IMG/VR virus record: IMGVR_UViG_3300032245_001860
Span: 1 to 64,000 of that record
Length of the DNA: 64,000 nt
Reading direction: 5' to 3' (one strand)
From: a virus
Positions 47,681 through 57,472 of this stretch are shown in pieces. The notes beneath the pieces were generated by a model. That model was given only the letters and a program-made list of their open reading frames with translations. It searched no databases and was not told where the DNA came from. The stretch's first letter is position 1. The number at the start of each line of letters is the position of its first letter. The translations under genes were made by a program, and so were the position numbers.

Positions 47681-47797
47681 GTGTCTTATTCCTCAATATA
47701 CAAATTATTATAAGAATTTAGCTTACGAACCTGTAATTAATCAATTTTTCATTTTTGGTGCGTATAATAGAGTACTTGTGAAAGGAAAAATAAAAAA

Positions 47798-48097
47798 ATG
47801 AACAAGATTTTAGTTTCTATTGCAGCTTTTATGGTTGTACTTGGTGTAGTATTCGCTCAAAGTCCTGGTGGATTTCAAGATCCACAAGAGGCACCACGTC
47901 CAGGTCAAGTTCCAACATTTGGTGGTGGACGAAATGGTGGAAATGGTGGTGGTGTAGTTGTTACAGCAAATGAAAAGTATCTTTTTGTTGTTACAGGTGG
48001 CACTATCTATAAGTATGATGTTGATAGCATGATCCTAAAGGGTAGAACAGAGGTGCCATCTAACCAAAATCGTAGACCTGAAAGACCAAATAACTAA
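47798..48097 (+). CDS. Secreted host-like protein, 99 residues
   Basis: Signal peptide MNKILVSIAAFMVVLGVVFA, then a Gly/Pro/Asn-rich linker and one beta-unit (EKYLFVVTGGTIYKYDVDSM). Small secreted proteins of this type, with a 'YVFVVxGxTLYxxDxxxL' strand pair, occur in Armatimonadota and Planctomycetota-like bacteria. The gene precedes the prepilin; both may have been taken from the host. Confidence 0.6.
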   Translation: MNKILVSIAAFMVVLGVVFAQSPGGFQDPQEAPRPGQVPTFGGGRNGGNGGGVVVTANEKYLFVVTGGTIYKYDVDSMILKGRTEVPSNQNRRPERPNN

Positions 48098-48103
48098 ACA
48101 AAT

Positions 48104-48136
48104 AAAGAGTGGAAAAATCTTCCACTCTTTATTATT
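48104..48136 (+). terminator. Terminator
   Basis: AAAGAGTGGAA / TTCCACTCTTT, then T-rich. Confidence 0.8.
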
Positions 48137-48216
48137 TAACATTCACTTAACATAACTTGTTAATAAATACATAATAATAATTGTGTTTGCAGACTTTTCT
48201 TTCAAAGGTTTATAAA

Positions 48217-49116
48217 ATGAAAAAAGCTTTTACCTTAATTGAACTTCTCGTAGTTATTGCCATCATTGCTATTTTGGCTGCTATTCTCTTCCCTGTCTTC
48301 GCTCAGGCTCGTGATAAGGCTCGTGGTGCTTCTTGTCTTTCCAACCTTAAGCAAATCGGAACATCCACCATGATGTATGTTCAAGATTACGATGAGAGCT
48401 ATTATCCTCACCGCTTCAACTGCCGTGATGCATCTGGTGCTTTCCAAGTTTGCCCTCAATATGTTGGCGATCCTGCTGCTGCAGCCTATGATTCTAACTC
48501 TTCAATGCGTTATTATTGGGTTTACTTGCTTCAACCATATGTAAAGAACTACCAACTGTTTAAGTGTCCAAGTAATCCAACAGCATTTGTCCCTGGCGAC
48601 AAGGCGAAGGTTAACTTCAACGCTCCAGGTGCCCTCGGAACAAACTATGGTGGACAGAACTCATATGGTCACAATGATGCTTGGATGAGCCCTGCAGGTG
48701 CTTTCGCTGATGCAAGTGGCAACCCAGCAACTGTTGCTGGTGCAAGTGTTTCCCGTCCAGCTGGTGTTATTCTTGTCACTGATGCATCTTATTATGGTGT
48801 TGTTCCTGACATTATGAACGAATCAGGTCTCCTTGAAACCAACAAGTTTACAGCTGATGAACTTGCTGCAATCCAAAACTATGTCAATGGTCAAGGTTCT
48901 CAATACAAGTCTTACTGGAAAAACCTTGGTAATGGGGGCTGGAGTGCAAATGGCGGAACTGTAACTGCTGCTACTGCTCTTTCAAGAATGTCTGGTCGTC
49001 ACACTGGTGTCTTGAATGCAATCTTTGTTGATGGACATGCTAAGGCTGTTCAATATAAGAAGGCTGTTGGTGACCTTTGTCTGTGGACTACTGCCGAGTA
49101 TGCTGGCTGTAACTAA
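48217..49116 (+). CDS. Prepilin-type (DUF1559-like, H-X9-DG) protein
   Basis: 299 residues. KKA^[16 protein letters not shown] is a type IV prepilin leader (cleavage before F5, conserved E9), followed by [16 protein letters not shown] and [20 protein letters not shown]. The C-terminus [20 protein letters not shown] is the H-X9-DG signature. This is a pseudopilin family typical of Armatimonadota/Planctomycetota. The gene is visibly richer in G+C than its neighbours, which suggests recent transfer from the host. Role on a phage is unknown. Start 48217 follows AAAGG. Confidence 0.85.
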   Translation: MKKAFTLIELLVVIAIIAILAAILFPVFAQARDKARGASCLSNLKQIGTSTMMYVQDYDESYYPHRFNCRDASGAFQVCPQYVGDPAAAAYDSNSSMRYYWVYLLQPYVKNYQLFKCPSNPTAFVPGDKAKVNFNAPGALGTNYGGQNSYGHNDAWMSPAGAFADASGNPATVAGASVSRPAGVILVTDASYYGVVPDIMNESGLLETNKFTADELAAIQNYVNGQGSQYKSYWKNLGNGGWSANGGTVTAATALSRMSGRHTGVLNAIFVDGHAKAVQYKKAVGDLCLWTTAEYAGCN

Positions 49117-49129
49117 TCTTTAGTTACTC

Positions 49130-49160
49130 AAAAAAGAGAGGAGAAATCCTCTCTTTTTTT
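49130..49160 (+). terminator. Terminator
   Basis: AAAAAGAGAGGA-GAAA-TCCTCTCTTTTT. Confidence 0.85.
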
Positions 49161-49177
49161 ATTAGTATAAAAAGAAT

Positions 49178-49903
49178 ATGGAAAAATTAAGAGGTTTGTT
49201 AATTTTAAGAGGAACAAGTTTTCGGCATAAGAATACAACAGGTCATTGGAAATCAGTATATCAACAAATTGCCTGTACACTGAGCCATCTTAAGTTAGTC
49301 AAAACTACAATAAAAAAATATGGCTGTAATTTTGATATTGCATTAGATACATTAAGCACACCTTACGATCTAATTATATTATTTATCTTGAGAAAGTATT
49401 TAGTTTACAGAAACATCATGTCCTGGCCTGATTACAGTCAGATAGATGGAATATTGAGATTTTTCTGTCAAATAGAATCAAAACTGTTTGAATATGATTT
49501 TATTTTAATTGCTCGAAACGATATTATTTTATTTGATGAATTTATTAATAAATTTAATCCTAATGATGATAAAATTAAGTTTCCTTTCATTCATTCTTAC
49601 AGAACAAGAAGAGTTTATGGAACAAGTGAGTTTCCTATAGTTGGAGATGCTTTCATGTATTTTCCAAAAAAATATTTCTTCACATTAGCTATAATCAACA
49701 TAATTGCTTCTGGATTTCACATGCATGATATTGTTCACTTGATGAAAGAAGCAAACTTTGATTTTGAATTTGATGTATATTGTAATACCTATCATGATAC
49801 AAACTCAGAACTTGAATGGAATCCTTTATATAAGATGAGTGGCAGACCTCAATCTAAAGTAATTGGCTCTGATTTAAATTTGAAATATCCAGAAGATTTT
49901 TAA
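49178..49903 (+). CDS. Glycosyltransferase-like paralogue 1, 241 residues
   Basis: Starts MEKLRGLLILRGTSFR, contains FILIARNDIILFDEF, DAFMYFPKKYF, MHDIVH and a C-terminal YHDTNSELEWNPLYKMSGRP. It has two close relatives at 57473 and 58228. The 'vvRND' after a run of hydrophobic residues and the later H/D residues fit a GT-A type transferase, and the surrounding genes are glycan genes. No specific substrate can be named. Confidence 0.6.
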   Translation: MEKLRGLLILRGTSFRHKNTTGHWKSVYQQIACTLSHLKLVKTTIKKYGCNFDIALDTLSTPYDLIILFILRKYLVYRNIMSWPDYSQIDGILRFFCQIESKLFEYDFILIARNDIILFDEFINKFNPNDDKIKFPFIHSYRTRRVYGTSEFPIVGDAFMYFPKKYFFTLAIINIIASGFHMHDIVHLMKEANFDFEFDVYCNTYHDTNSELEWNPLYKMSGRPQSKVIGSDLNLKYPEDF

Positions 49904-49962
49904 TCCAATATGTCAAAAAAACGATAAGATTATCCTATTTTTTTATTGGTATAATATGCAAA

Positions 49963-50820
49963 ATGAGTAACATAAAACTTGGATTGTCAGGATGCAAAAT
50001 TGAGTTGCTATCAAAAAATATAATAAGAAAGCACTCCAAGGATTTATCTTACAATGCAAGATTAGTTTCTCAAGCAAATAAACAAAAATATTTTAATAGC
50101 TTATATATACCAAACATAAGTTCGCCTCAAGTTTATTCTATAAATCAAAATAATTTATATTATTTTGATATGGAATATTGTACTGGTAAGAACTATTTTC
50201 AATTTTTAGACAATTGTTCAATTAAAGACTCTCAGGATATTTTATGTACACTTTTTCGATATTTTGACTTTATAATAAATAACTCTCAACCGCTTGAATA
50301 TAACTACGTTAAGGATAAAATTATCCAAAAACTGCAATCTTTAGCCTCAAAAAGTGAGTATTCAAAAATTATAAATTGTATTATTGAGACGTATGATGAG
50401 TTAGGCATTAATAATGTAAGAAGTTCTTTTTGCCATGGAGATTTGACTTTTAGCAACATTTTATTTTCTAAAGGCCACATCTACTTTATAGATTTTTTGG
50501 ACTCTTTTATTGATTCTTATTATATTGATTTTGCAAAAGTAAAACAAGATATTTATTATCACTGGGCTATCAATATCAATCATGATGAATCTTTGAGAAT
50601 TTTGCAAAACTTTTCTTTCTTTTGGTATAATATATGTGAAAGATACAGTGAAATTATATCTTCAGAAACATTTGATTTATTTGATTTCTTAAACCTAATT
50701 AGAATAGAGCCCTACGCAAATGAAACACATCGTGAAATCTTGAGACACTGTATAAGAAAACACAAGTATTATGTCAACTTTAATAGTACCAATGGCAGGT
50801 CAGTCATCCAGATTTCCTAA
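49963..50820 (+). CDS. APH/choline-kinase-fold phosphotransferase
   Basis: 285 residues with the catalytic loop FCHGDLTFSNIL (H158, D160, N165) and the metal-binding IDFLDSF (D177). Such kinases phosphorylate small amino alcohols or sugars; beside a nucleotidyltransferase it would prepare a glycan decoration. Overlaps the next gene by 50 nt. TATAAT lies just upstream. Confidence 0.75.
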   Translation: MSNIKLGLSGCKIELLSKNIIRKHSKDLSYNARLVSQANKQKYFNSLYIPNISSPQVYSINQNNLYYFDMEYCTGKNYFQFLDNCSIKDSQDILCTLFRYFDFIINNSQPLEYNYVKDKIIQKLQSLASKSEYSKIINCIIETYDELGINNVRSSFCHGDLTFSNILFSKGHIYFIDFLDSFIDSYYIDFAKVKQDIYYHWAININHDESLRILQNFSFFWYNICERYSEIISSETFDLFDFLNLIRIEPYANETHREILRHCIRKHKYYVNFNSTNGRSVIQIS

Positions 50821-51829
50821 TAGTAGACCGAAATGGATGTTGTCTCATCCAGTAACTAAAACTTACATGGTTTTAGAATCTATTTCAGGCATTAATTTAG
50901 ATTTTTTCGATAAGATTATTTTTGTTGTCTTGAGAGAACAAATTGAAAAATATGATGTTTTGCCTTTTTTCAATAAAGAATTATCAAAACTCGGATTACA
51001 AGATAAGAGTGAAATTTGCATTCTCGATAAACAAACCAAATCCCAGTCAGAAACAGTAGCTAATGCAATTAAAATTCACAATATTAAAGGTTTTATTTAC
51101 ATCAAAGATTGTGATAGTTTTTTCAAGGTAAAACTTACAGAGAAGAAAAATCTTGTTTCGTATTTTGATTTACACAATATTAAATATATAAATGCAATTT
51201 CTAAAAGTTATATTGATATTGATTCAAATCATAAAATTATAAATATTGTTGAAAAAAAGATTATAAGTACTTATTTCAATGTTGGCGGTTATGCTTTTGA
51301 GAATGCTGAGGAATTTTTGAGTCATTTTCAAAAAATAAACTCTTTTGAAAAAGAATGTTTTATTTCTAATGTCATTTACGAAATGATGCTTTCAAATAAT
51401 GATTTTCATGGACTTCTGACTACAGACTATATTGACTGGGGAACTTCAGAAGATTGGGAAAATTATACTAAAAAATTCAAAACATTATTTGTAGATCTTG
51501 ATGGAACTTTAGTTCAAAATTCTTCACATTTGATCCCTCCCAGTATTGGTGAAGGACTACCATTATTGAAAAATATTGAAACTCTCAGGAAGCTTTACAA
51601 AGATAAAAAAACCTATGTTGTAATAACTACTTCAAGACCAGAAGAATTTTATAAAGAGACTATTCAAGAACTATCAAGAAACAACATTCCGTTTGACAAA
51701 TTAATTATGGGATTGCCACATTCCCAAAGAATTATAATTAATGACTTTGCGAATTCTAACAAATATCCGTCATGTTCTGCCATAAATGTTCCGAGAAATA
51801 GTGAGACACTTGAGGATTTCCTAAAATGA
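50771..51829 (+). CDS. Sugar nucleotidyltransferase-HAD fusion
   Basis: 352 residues. The N-terminal part has the nucleotidyltransferase opening LIVPMAGQSSRFPNSRPKWM (G..SRF...PKwml) and later VNAI-type strands to DWGTSEDW (about residue 222). The C-terminal 120 residues are a HAD phosphatase (LFVDLDGTLVQN, then VVITTSRPEEFY). Two consecutive reactions of one pathway in one chain. Typical of capsule or lipopolysaccharide gene clusters. Confidence 0.8.
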   Translation: MSTLIVPMAGQSSRFPNSRPKWMLSHPVTKTYMVLESISGINLDFFDKIIFVVLREQIEKYDVLPFFNKELSKLGLQDKSEICILDKQTKSQSETVANAIKIHNIKGFIYIKDCDSFFKVKLTEKKNLVSYFDLHNIKYINAISKSYIDIDSNHKIINIVEKKIISTYFNVGGYAFENAEEFLSHFQKINSFEKECFISNVIYEMMLSNNDFHGLLTTDYIDWGTSEDWENYTKKFKTLFVDLDGTLVQNSSHLIPPSIGEGLPLLKNIETLRKLYKDKKTYVVITTSRPEEFYKETIQELSRNNIPFDKLIMGLPHSQRIIINDFANSNKYPSCSAINVPRNSETLEDFLK

Positions 51830-52830
51830 AAATATTGATTACTGGGGCTGCTGGTGGTATTGGTTCTCTAATATGTGAATCCTTGGGTGAACATTTTGAA
51901 TTAGTTTTGGTTGATAACTTTAGAAATGGATTTCGTGAAAATTTACCAAATCATTGCATTCATGAAATTGATATTTGTTCAAAAGAATTTATTGATCTAA
52001 CAAAAAATGTTAAACCTGATGTTATATTGCATTTAGCAGCTATCACATCTCTGCCAGATTGTGAGTCAAATAAATCAGAGTGTATTCAAGTAAATGTCAA
52101 TGGGACTGTAAATGTTTTAGAGGCAGCCAGACATGCAAATGTGGAAAAAATAATCTTTGCTTCTACATCAGCTGTTTATGAAAACAATTTATCAACTGAA
52201 TCTCCTTTTATTGAAAGTTTACAAGTAAGTCCATTATTGTTTTATAGTTTGTCTAAAAAGATGGCTGAAGATGTTTGCAATTCATATATAAAAAATTATG
52301 ATATGAATATTATTACATTAAGATTTTTCAATATTTTTGGACCAAATCAAGATACTAAAAGGAAATCCCCTCCTTTACTTAATTATTTGGTCAAAAGTGT
52401 TATTGATCAAGTTCAACCAGTTTTACATTCAGATGGAAAGCAAGAAAGAGACTATGTATCGGCATATGATTTAGTTGAGTTGATTAAGACTATTTTACAA
52501 AATGATACTTTTGAAAGTGATTGTTACAATGTAGCATCAGGTGCAACTTTGTCTGTCAAAGATATTGTTCATTTTGTCGAAGTTTCTTTAGGTACTAAAG
52601 TAAATCCAATTTTCAGATCTCCAAGTATGTTGTGGGACAACTATCCTGCATTGTTTGAAACCAATAAGCCTCTTAATAAAAACGTTATAAGTAAAGAAGC
52701 AAACAAATTTAGTCTTGGTTGCAACAAAAAACTTTTCAAAAAATTTGGATGGAAGCCTACTACTGAATTTCAAAAAGAATTTGAAAAAGTTATAATAAAA
52801 TTGTCTGAGAGAATAAAAAATGAAGATTGA
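51826..52830 (+). CDS. NAD-dependent sugar epimerase/dehydratase
   Basis: 334 residues, extended SDR family: GAAGGIG (7-13) Rossmann loop, VILHLAA, ASTSAVYENN, YSLSKKMAED (catalytic Y-x3-K) and RFFNIFGPNQD. GalE/UDP-sugar-4-epimerase-like. Overlaps the previous stop by 4 nt. It would supply a nucleotide sugar for the transferases downstream. Confidence 0.88.
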   Translation: MKILITGAAGGIGSLICESLGEHFELVLVDNFRNGFRENLPNHCIHEIDICSKEFIDLTKNVKPDVILHLAAITSLPDCESNKSECIQVNVNGTVNVLEAARHANVEKIIFASTSAVYENNLSTESPFIESLQVSPLLFYSLSKKMAEDVCNSYIKNYDMNIITLRFFNIFGPNQDTKRKSPPLLNYLVKSVIDQVQPVLHSDGKQERDYVSAYDLVELIKTILQNDTFESDCYNVASGATLSVKDIVHFVEVSLGTKVNPIFRSPSMLWDNYPALFETNKPLNKNVISKEANKFSLGCNKKLFKKFGWKPTTEFQKEFEKVIIKLSERIKNED

Positions 52831-53671
52831 CATTTTGATGCAAGGTAGATTTCATGACTACACTTTTGATTTTGCATACGATTATGCTGATTTAGATTAC
52901 GTTAATAAAGTAATTATTTCTACTTGGAAAAATCATAATGAACCATTTACCTGGCTTGAATCACATCCTAAGATAGAATATGTATTTTCTGAAGATGTTG
53001 ACTTTGCTGCAGACAACAGAAATAGACAAATTTATAGCACTCTTGCTGGATTAAGGAAATGTAAATCTGAGTTTACATTGAAAACAAGGACAGACCAATT
53101 CATATACCTTAAGTGTATTGACAAACTTGTAGATTTTTATGACAAACATAAAGAACCAGTGATGCACTATCACGACAATCCCTCTATGCCTCACAATAGA
53201 ATGTGCGTAGCTGGGATGTATAAAACTTATCCTTATTGTCCAAGAGACCACTTTATGTTAGGTAATACAAAAGACTTAATTGAATTCTTTGATATCCCTT
53301 TAGATTATCAATTCCAATTTACCCCAGAGAGACAAAAAGAATTTAATGAAAAAGGAAGAGTAATGCTTGAAGACTTCGAGTGGAACACAAGATGTGAAGT
53401 CTATATGGGCGCTTGGTATTGTGCAAAATTTGACAAAAGGGTATATAATCATTTATGGAATTATAAAAAATATCTTACAGATTTAGCTCCTAACTTGCAT
53501 GAGTCAATAGATCTATCAAAAGAAATAGTTACCAAAATCATGAAACCATTTCCAAGACAAGGCGTAGACTTTATGTGGCCATCGCACGGAATCAAAAATT
53601 ATTATTATGATTATCAAGCTGAACATGGTCAATTTTGGGCAGAAGATGATTCTGAATGGAACAAAGATTAA
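52820..53671 (+). CDS. WavE-like glycosyltransferase
   Basis: 283 residues. NRQIYSTLAGLRKCKSEFTL then KTRTDQF (R-x-R/D-D) and DHFMLGNTKDLIEFFDIPLD follow the WavE family (lipopolysaccharide core biosynthesis), which reads R..Qi.St..Gl.......lK.RsD. Overlaps the epimerase by 11 nt. Confidence 0.8.
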   Translation: MKIDILMQGRFHDYTFDFAYDYADLDYVNKVIISTWKNHNEPFTWLESHPKIEYVFSEDVDFAADNRNRQIYSTLAGLRKCKSEFTLKTRTDQFIYLKCIDKLVDFYDKHKEPVMHYHDNPSMPHNRMCVAGMYKTYPYCPRDHFMLGNTKDLIEFFDIPLDYQFQFTPERQKEFNEKGRVMLEDFEWNTRCEVYMGAWYCAKFDKRVYNHLWNYKKYLTDLAPNLHESIDLSKEIVTKIMKPFPRQGVDFMWPSHGIKNYYYDYQAEHGQFWAEDDSEWNKD

Positions 53672-54891
53672 TGAAAAAATATTTATCAATGGGATCACAT
53701 TATGTATCTGATTTCATTAAGAATGAAAACGAATACAATAGAGAAAAATATTCATTAGATTTATATTTTGATGAAAGTATTGGTGCATTAAGACTCAATG
53801 AAACAGCTCCTCATGACACAATGTGGGGTACTTATTGGTATAGATCTGGTATCAATGAGTCTATGCCATTAGAACTTAAAAGTATTGTTGAGCAGGTTAC
53901 TAAACGAGTAAAACACAATTCTGGTGACATTTGGCTTGACATTGCCTGTAATGATGGGACAATGTTTAAATTTATTCCTGATTCTTTCACTAAAATTGGA
54001 ATAGATCCAAGTGATGATTCTTATTACTCTGAGTCATCAAAATTGGCCACTGTGGTACAAGATTATTTTTCATATGAAGCTTACAATAAGACAGGTTTTG
54101 CTGATCAAAAATGTAAGATTATTACATCCATAGCAATGTTTTATGATTTGGAAAATCCTCATATTTTCATCAAAGATATTTGCAGAATCTTAGACAATGA
54201 TGGAGTGTGGGTTATGCAACTTTCATACACCCCATTGATGTTAAAGCAAATGGCTTTTGACAATATCTGTCACGAACATGTATATTACTATTCTTTGCAA
54301 AGCTTGAAGAATTTATTTGAACAACATGATCTTAAAATAGTTGATGCTGAAATCAATGACGCTAATGGTGGTAGTGTTAGAGTTTATATCCAAAAAAATA
54401 CAGCTTCATTAACAAGTTTTGGAACAGCTCATTTAAGAGATGTATGTGAATTCAAAATCAATGCATTATTGGATTATGAATTGAAACATTACGACATAAC
54501 TTCAGAAGAAAATTGGATTAGATTTTCAGAAAAACTCCATGATCTTAAGAATCAAACTGTTGATTTCATAAAAAAAGAAAAAGAATTAGGCAAGAAGATT
54601 TATGGATATGGAGCTTCTACAAAAGGTAATACTTTATTGCAATTTTATGGTTTAGATCATAATCATATTGATGCAATAGCAGAAAGGTCACCATATAAGT
54701 TTGGTTTGAAAACTGTGGGTTCTAACATCCCAATTGTTTCTGAATCTGAAATGAGGGCTGCAAAACCTGATTATTTACTTATTTTGCCTTGGTGTTTTGT
54801 TTCTGAATTTGTAGAAAGAGAAAAAGAATTCTTGGAAAATGGAGGCAAATTTATTGTCCCATGTCCAGATTTTCAAATAATAGGATTATAA
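53671..54891 (+). CDS. Class I methyltransferase with C-methyltransferase C-terminus
   Basis: 406 residues. The SAM-binding domain has WLDIACNDGTMFKFIP and a QLSYTPLMLKQMAFDNICHE segment. The C-terminal domain IYGYGASTKGNTLLQFYGLD to SEMRAAKPDYLLILPW matches the C-methyltransferase C-terminal domain (PF08484-type) of nucleotide-sugar methylases. The Cys-rich N-terminal zinc domain usual in this group is missing. ATG 53671 overlaps the previous stop as TAATG; ATG 53656 is the alternative. Confidence 0.85.
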   Translation: MKKYLSMGSHYVSDFIKNENEYNREKYSLDLYFDESIGALRLNETAPHDTMWGTYWYRSGINESMPLELKSIVEQVTKRVKHNSGDIWLDIACNDGTMFKFIPDSFTKIGIDPSDDSYYSESSKLATVVQDYFSYEAYNKTGFADQKCKIITSIAMFYDLENPHIFIKDICRILDNDGVWVMQLSYTPLMLKQMAFDNICHEHVYYYSLQSLKNLFEQHDLKIVDAEINDANGGSVRVYIQKNTASLTSFGTAHLRDVCEFKINALLDYELKHYDITSEENWIRFSEKLHDLKNQTVDFIKKEKELGKKIYGYGASTKGNTLLQFYGLDHNHIDAIAERSPYKFGLKTVGSNIPIVSESEMRAAKPDYLLILPWCFVSEFVEREKEFLENGGKFIVPCPDFQIIGL

Positions 54892-54892
54892 T

Positions 54893-55513
54893 ATGAAGAA
54901 TGTATTTTATGATGGTGATGGTCCTGTTGGTGAATACTTGAGGAACAATTATTTTTTAGATTATGATTACAAAGGTATTTTGCTTGAAGTAGGTGGGGGA
55001 CATCCAGAACAGTATTCATTTTCTAAACATTTTATTGACAATGGCTGGAGAGGTATTATTTTCGAACCAAATCCAAAATATGCTCAAATGCATAGAGAAT
55101 TGGGAAATGAAATTTATCAAGTAGCAGTTTCGACCAAAGATGAAGAAAATGTAGATTTTCAAATATTAACAAAATTTGGTGATTTTGAAATGTCTGGTAG
55201 TGCGTTAAGTGTCAAATATCAAAATGAATTTTCACCAGGTACAACAGTAAGTTCAATCAAGGTTGATGTAATAACACTAAATTCTTTTTTTGAAAAAAAT
55301 AATCTAAAAGAAGTTGACATTATCTCAGTTGACACCGAAGGATGGGAATTAGAAGTCATGGAAGGCTTTGATACATCTAAATATTATTCAAGATTTGTTG
55401 TCTTGGAAAATTTGAAATATAGTCCAAAGTATAATAAATTTATGAGAGAAAAAGGATATAAACTCCTTACAAATTTGGGTATTAACTATATTTACGAATT
55501 TGTAAAAAAATAA
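54893..55513 (+). CDS. FkbM-family methyltransferase
   Basis: 206 residues. GILLEVGGGHPEQYSFSKHF, GWRGIIFEPNPKY (FEP acidic loop) and VDIISVDTEGWELEVMEGFD (the FkbM D.EG.E) are clear. O-methylates sugars or similar groups. Last gene of the glycan run; a terminator follows. Confidence 0.85.
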   Translation: MKNVFYDGDGPVGEYLRNNYFLDYDYKGILLEVGGGHPEQYSFSKHFIDNGWRGIIFEPNPKYAQMHRELGNEIYQVAVSTKDEENVDFQILTKFGDFEMSGSALSVKYQNEFSPGTTVSSIKVDVITLNSFFEKNNLKEVDIISVDTEGWELEVMEGFDTSKYYSRFVVLENLKYSPKYNKFMREKGYKLLTNLGINYIYEFVKK

Positions 55514-55524
55514 TCATTACAATA

Positions 55525-55552
55525 AAAAACCCTCCTTTCGGAGGGTTTTTTA
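55525..55552. terminator. Bidirectional terminator
   Basis: AAAAACCCTCC-TTTC-GGAGGGTTTTTT. Confidence 0.85.
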
Positions 55553-55876
55553 TCTTTTATAAGCTCTAATACTTTTTATCTTATTATCTTCATCAAACTC
55601 TAAAATATCAACTACAAAAAGCTGAGTATTACTATTGATCAAAATATCAATTTCTGCAAATACATTTTTATCATTAGATCCAATTCTTTTTACTAATATA
55701 TTTACAGATTGAACAGAATCAAATAAGTTTTTATTTGCAGATAATACTTGTTCTTTTCCATCAAAAAATAAAGGCTCCCAATCTGCGAGAGTAACATCAT
55801 CTGAGTAAAGTTCAGAAAGTTTTTCTAAATCTTTATTAGAGAATGCTTCAAAATAATTACAAGCTTTTTCAATCAT
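55550..55876 (-). CDS. NTF2/SnoaL-like protein, 108 residues
   Basis: MIEKACNYFEAFSNKDLEKL, SELYSDDVTLADWEPLFFDG and FVVDILEFDEDNKIKSIRAY: the helix-strand order of SnoaL-like ligand-binding or isomerase domains. Overlaps the upstream gene by 8 nt. Substrate unknown. Confidence 0.7.
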   Translation of the reverse strand: MIEKACNYFEAFSNKDLEKLSELYSDDVTLADWEPLFFDGKEQVLSANKNLFDSVQSVNILVKRIGSNDKNVFAEIDILINSNTQLFVVDILEFDEDNKIKSIRAYKR

Positions 55877-56267
55877 AAATTGTTTCCTTTAGTGAATAAA
55901 ATTCAAGATAATCATCAACTTTATTAACAACATCACAGCAAGTACTATAAAAATCTTCCAAAGAAAACTCAACTAATGAATCAAGTCTCAAGGTGTCAAT
56001 AATTTCAGATAAATTATATGGAGGTGGGATGTCTTTCATATCCTTTGGCTTCCAACAATTATCTTTGTCTAAAATATATTCTCTATTGTATTCAGATAAT
56101 GAAAATGCATGAATAGCATCTTCACAGTTGTCATCAAAATATTCATATTGTTCATCTAATCTTTGAGTGCGTAAAAGTGTTTTAAAATCTTTCTCTGAAA
56201 AGATTCGATCATTAAAAACCATACATTCGATAAAGATATATGAAAGAAATTCAATTTTCTCTTGCAT
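55869..56267 (-). CDS. Unknown protein, 132 residues
   Basis: ATG 56267 (MQEKIEFLSYIFIECMVFND). Acidic and helical. An upstream start would overlap the divergent RusA gene. No recognised family. Confidence 0.5.
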   Translation of the reverse strand: MQEKIEFLSYIFIECMVFNDRIFSEKDFKTLLRTQRLDEQYEYFDDNCEDAIHAFSLSEYNREYILDKDNCWKPKDMKDIPPPYNLSEIIDTLRLDSLVEFSLEDFYSTCCDVVNKVDDYLEFYSLKETIYD

Positions 56268-56301
56268 GATTTTATTATACCTTGCTCTGTATAAAGTTAC
56301 T

Positions 56302-56670
56302 ATGCAAAAAACTTCATGCATTGTCCATAAACCCTTTTCTGCAAATCAAATGTATGTTCCAATAGCTCGTGGAAAAATGATTAAGTCCAGAAAATACAAT
56401 GCATGGATAGATAAAAATCTTCCTTTGATGAAAGAAGAAATGTTACCAGCTTATCAGTTTCCAATAAATGTAGAATTACTTGTTATGGCTAATCATTTAT
56501 GGAGAATGAAAAATGATTCTGATAACTTAGTAAAACCATTAATTGATCTTTTAGTTAGAGCTGAAATCATTCCTGATGACACCTCAAGATATATTGAAAA
56601 TGTACATATAAGGTATTTATACATTCCGGGCGATCCAATGGTAAGAATTTCATATGAACCTGTGGAATAA
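56302..56670 (+). CDS. RusA-like Holliday junction resolvase
   Basis: 122 residues from ATG 56302. NDSDNLVKPLIDLL followed by IIPDDTSRYIENV gives D72, D74, K78 and D93, the same spacing as the catalytic D70/D72/K76/D91 of E. coli RusA. Resolves branched DNA before packaging. Earlier in-frame starts (56167) run antisense through the divergent gene. Confidence 0.82.
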   Translation: MQKTSCIVHKPFSANQMYVPIARGKMIKSRKYNAWIDKNLPLMKEEMLPAYQFPINVELLVMANHLWRMKNDSDNLVKPLIDLLVRAEIIPDDTSRYIENVHIRYLYIPGDPMVRISYEPVE

Positions 56671-56679
56671 ATAAATACT

Positions 56680-57456
56680 ATGTGGTATAGACTTTCCAAA
56701 AAAATTATCAAAGCAGAAGACGAAAAAGATCCATTAGGTATAAGTGAAATTAAACCTACTCAAATTTCTGATGACCCATATATAAAGAAACTCAATTCAT
56801 TGATCAAGTCTGGGCTAATGACAGAGTCAGAATTTTTTGATGAACTTATATTAGAAAGACCTGATTTGATGCAAAGTATGGTTTCAACATCAAATATTCC
56901 TAATGATCAAGAAATAGATAGAATAGTTTCACATGTTAAAAGTCAAGGTGTTAAAGTAAATGCAAAAGACAGAGATGCTTTGGCTAAATTTTACGATATA
57001 ACAGCATATGTATATATTGATTTCATAAAAGAACTCGAAACAAATTTTTCTTTTATCTTGAGAAATTTAGCAAGCAAAAATTTATTGCCACAACAATATT
57101 TTAACAATATAGATGATCATGATGCTGGAATGTTATTAGGAGAGTTGATAGAACCATCAACAATTGAACAGTATCTTTCAAGAGAATATCTTGAGTTAAG
57201 ATCTGCTGGTATTGATATTAATGAAGCAATAAAAATGATTTCTGATGGTGATTTTAGCACAATAGAAGAAGCATTTAATGATTTCATTGAAAGATATATT
57301 TCTGTATTAGCTCAAAAAGTTACAAGAGCTACAGGCGTTCAATATCATGAAGAAGATATTGCAAGAAAATTTGAAGAAAAACAAATTAATTTAGACAATT
57401 TAAATTTTACAGTTGAAGATACATTAGCGGAACTTTATTACATATATAAGAATTGA
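56680..57456 (+). CDS. MWY-tagged protein, 258 residues
   Basis: Begins MWYRLSKKI, the same opening as the two PcfJ-like proteins and the Nudix-HAD protein. The rest is helical and acidic (EDEKDPLGISEIKPTQISDD; LGELIEPSTIEQYLSREYLE). No enzyme motif. Ten nt after rusA. Confidence 0.6.
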   Translation: MWYRLSKKIIKAEDEKDPLGISEIKPTQISDDPYIKKLNSLIKSGLMTESEFFDELILERPDLMQSMVSTSNIPNDQEIDRIVSHVKSQGVKVNAKDRDALAKFYDITAYVYIDFIKELETNFSFILRNLASKNLLPQQYFNNIDDHDAGMLLGELIEPSTIEQYLSREYLELRSAGIDINEAIKMISDGDFSTIEEAFNDFIERYISVLAQKVTRATGVQYHEEDIARKFEEKQINLDNLNFTVEDTLAELYYIYKN

Positions 57457-57472
57457 TTGTACAATTGCCTTT

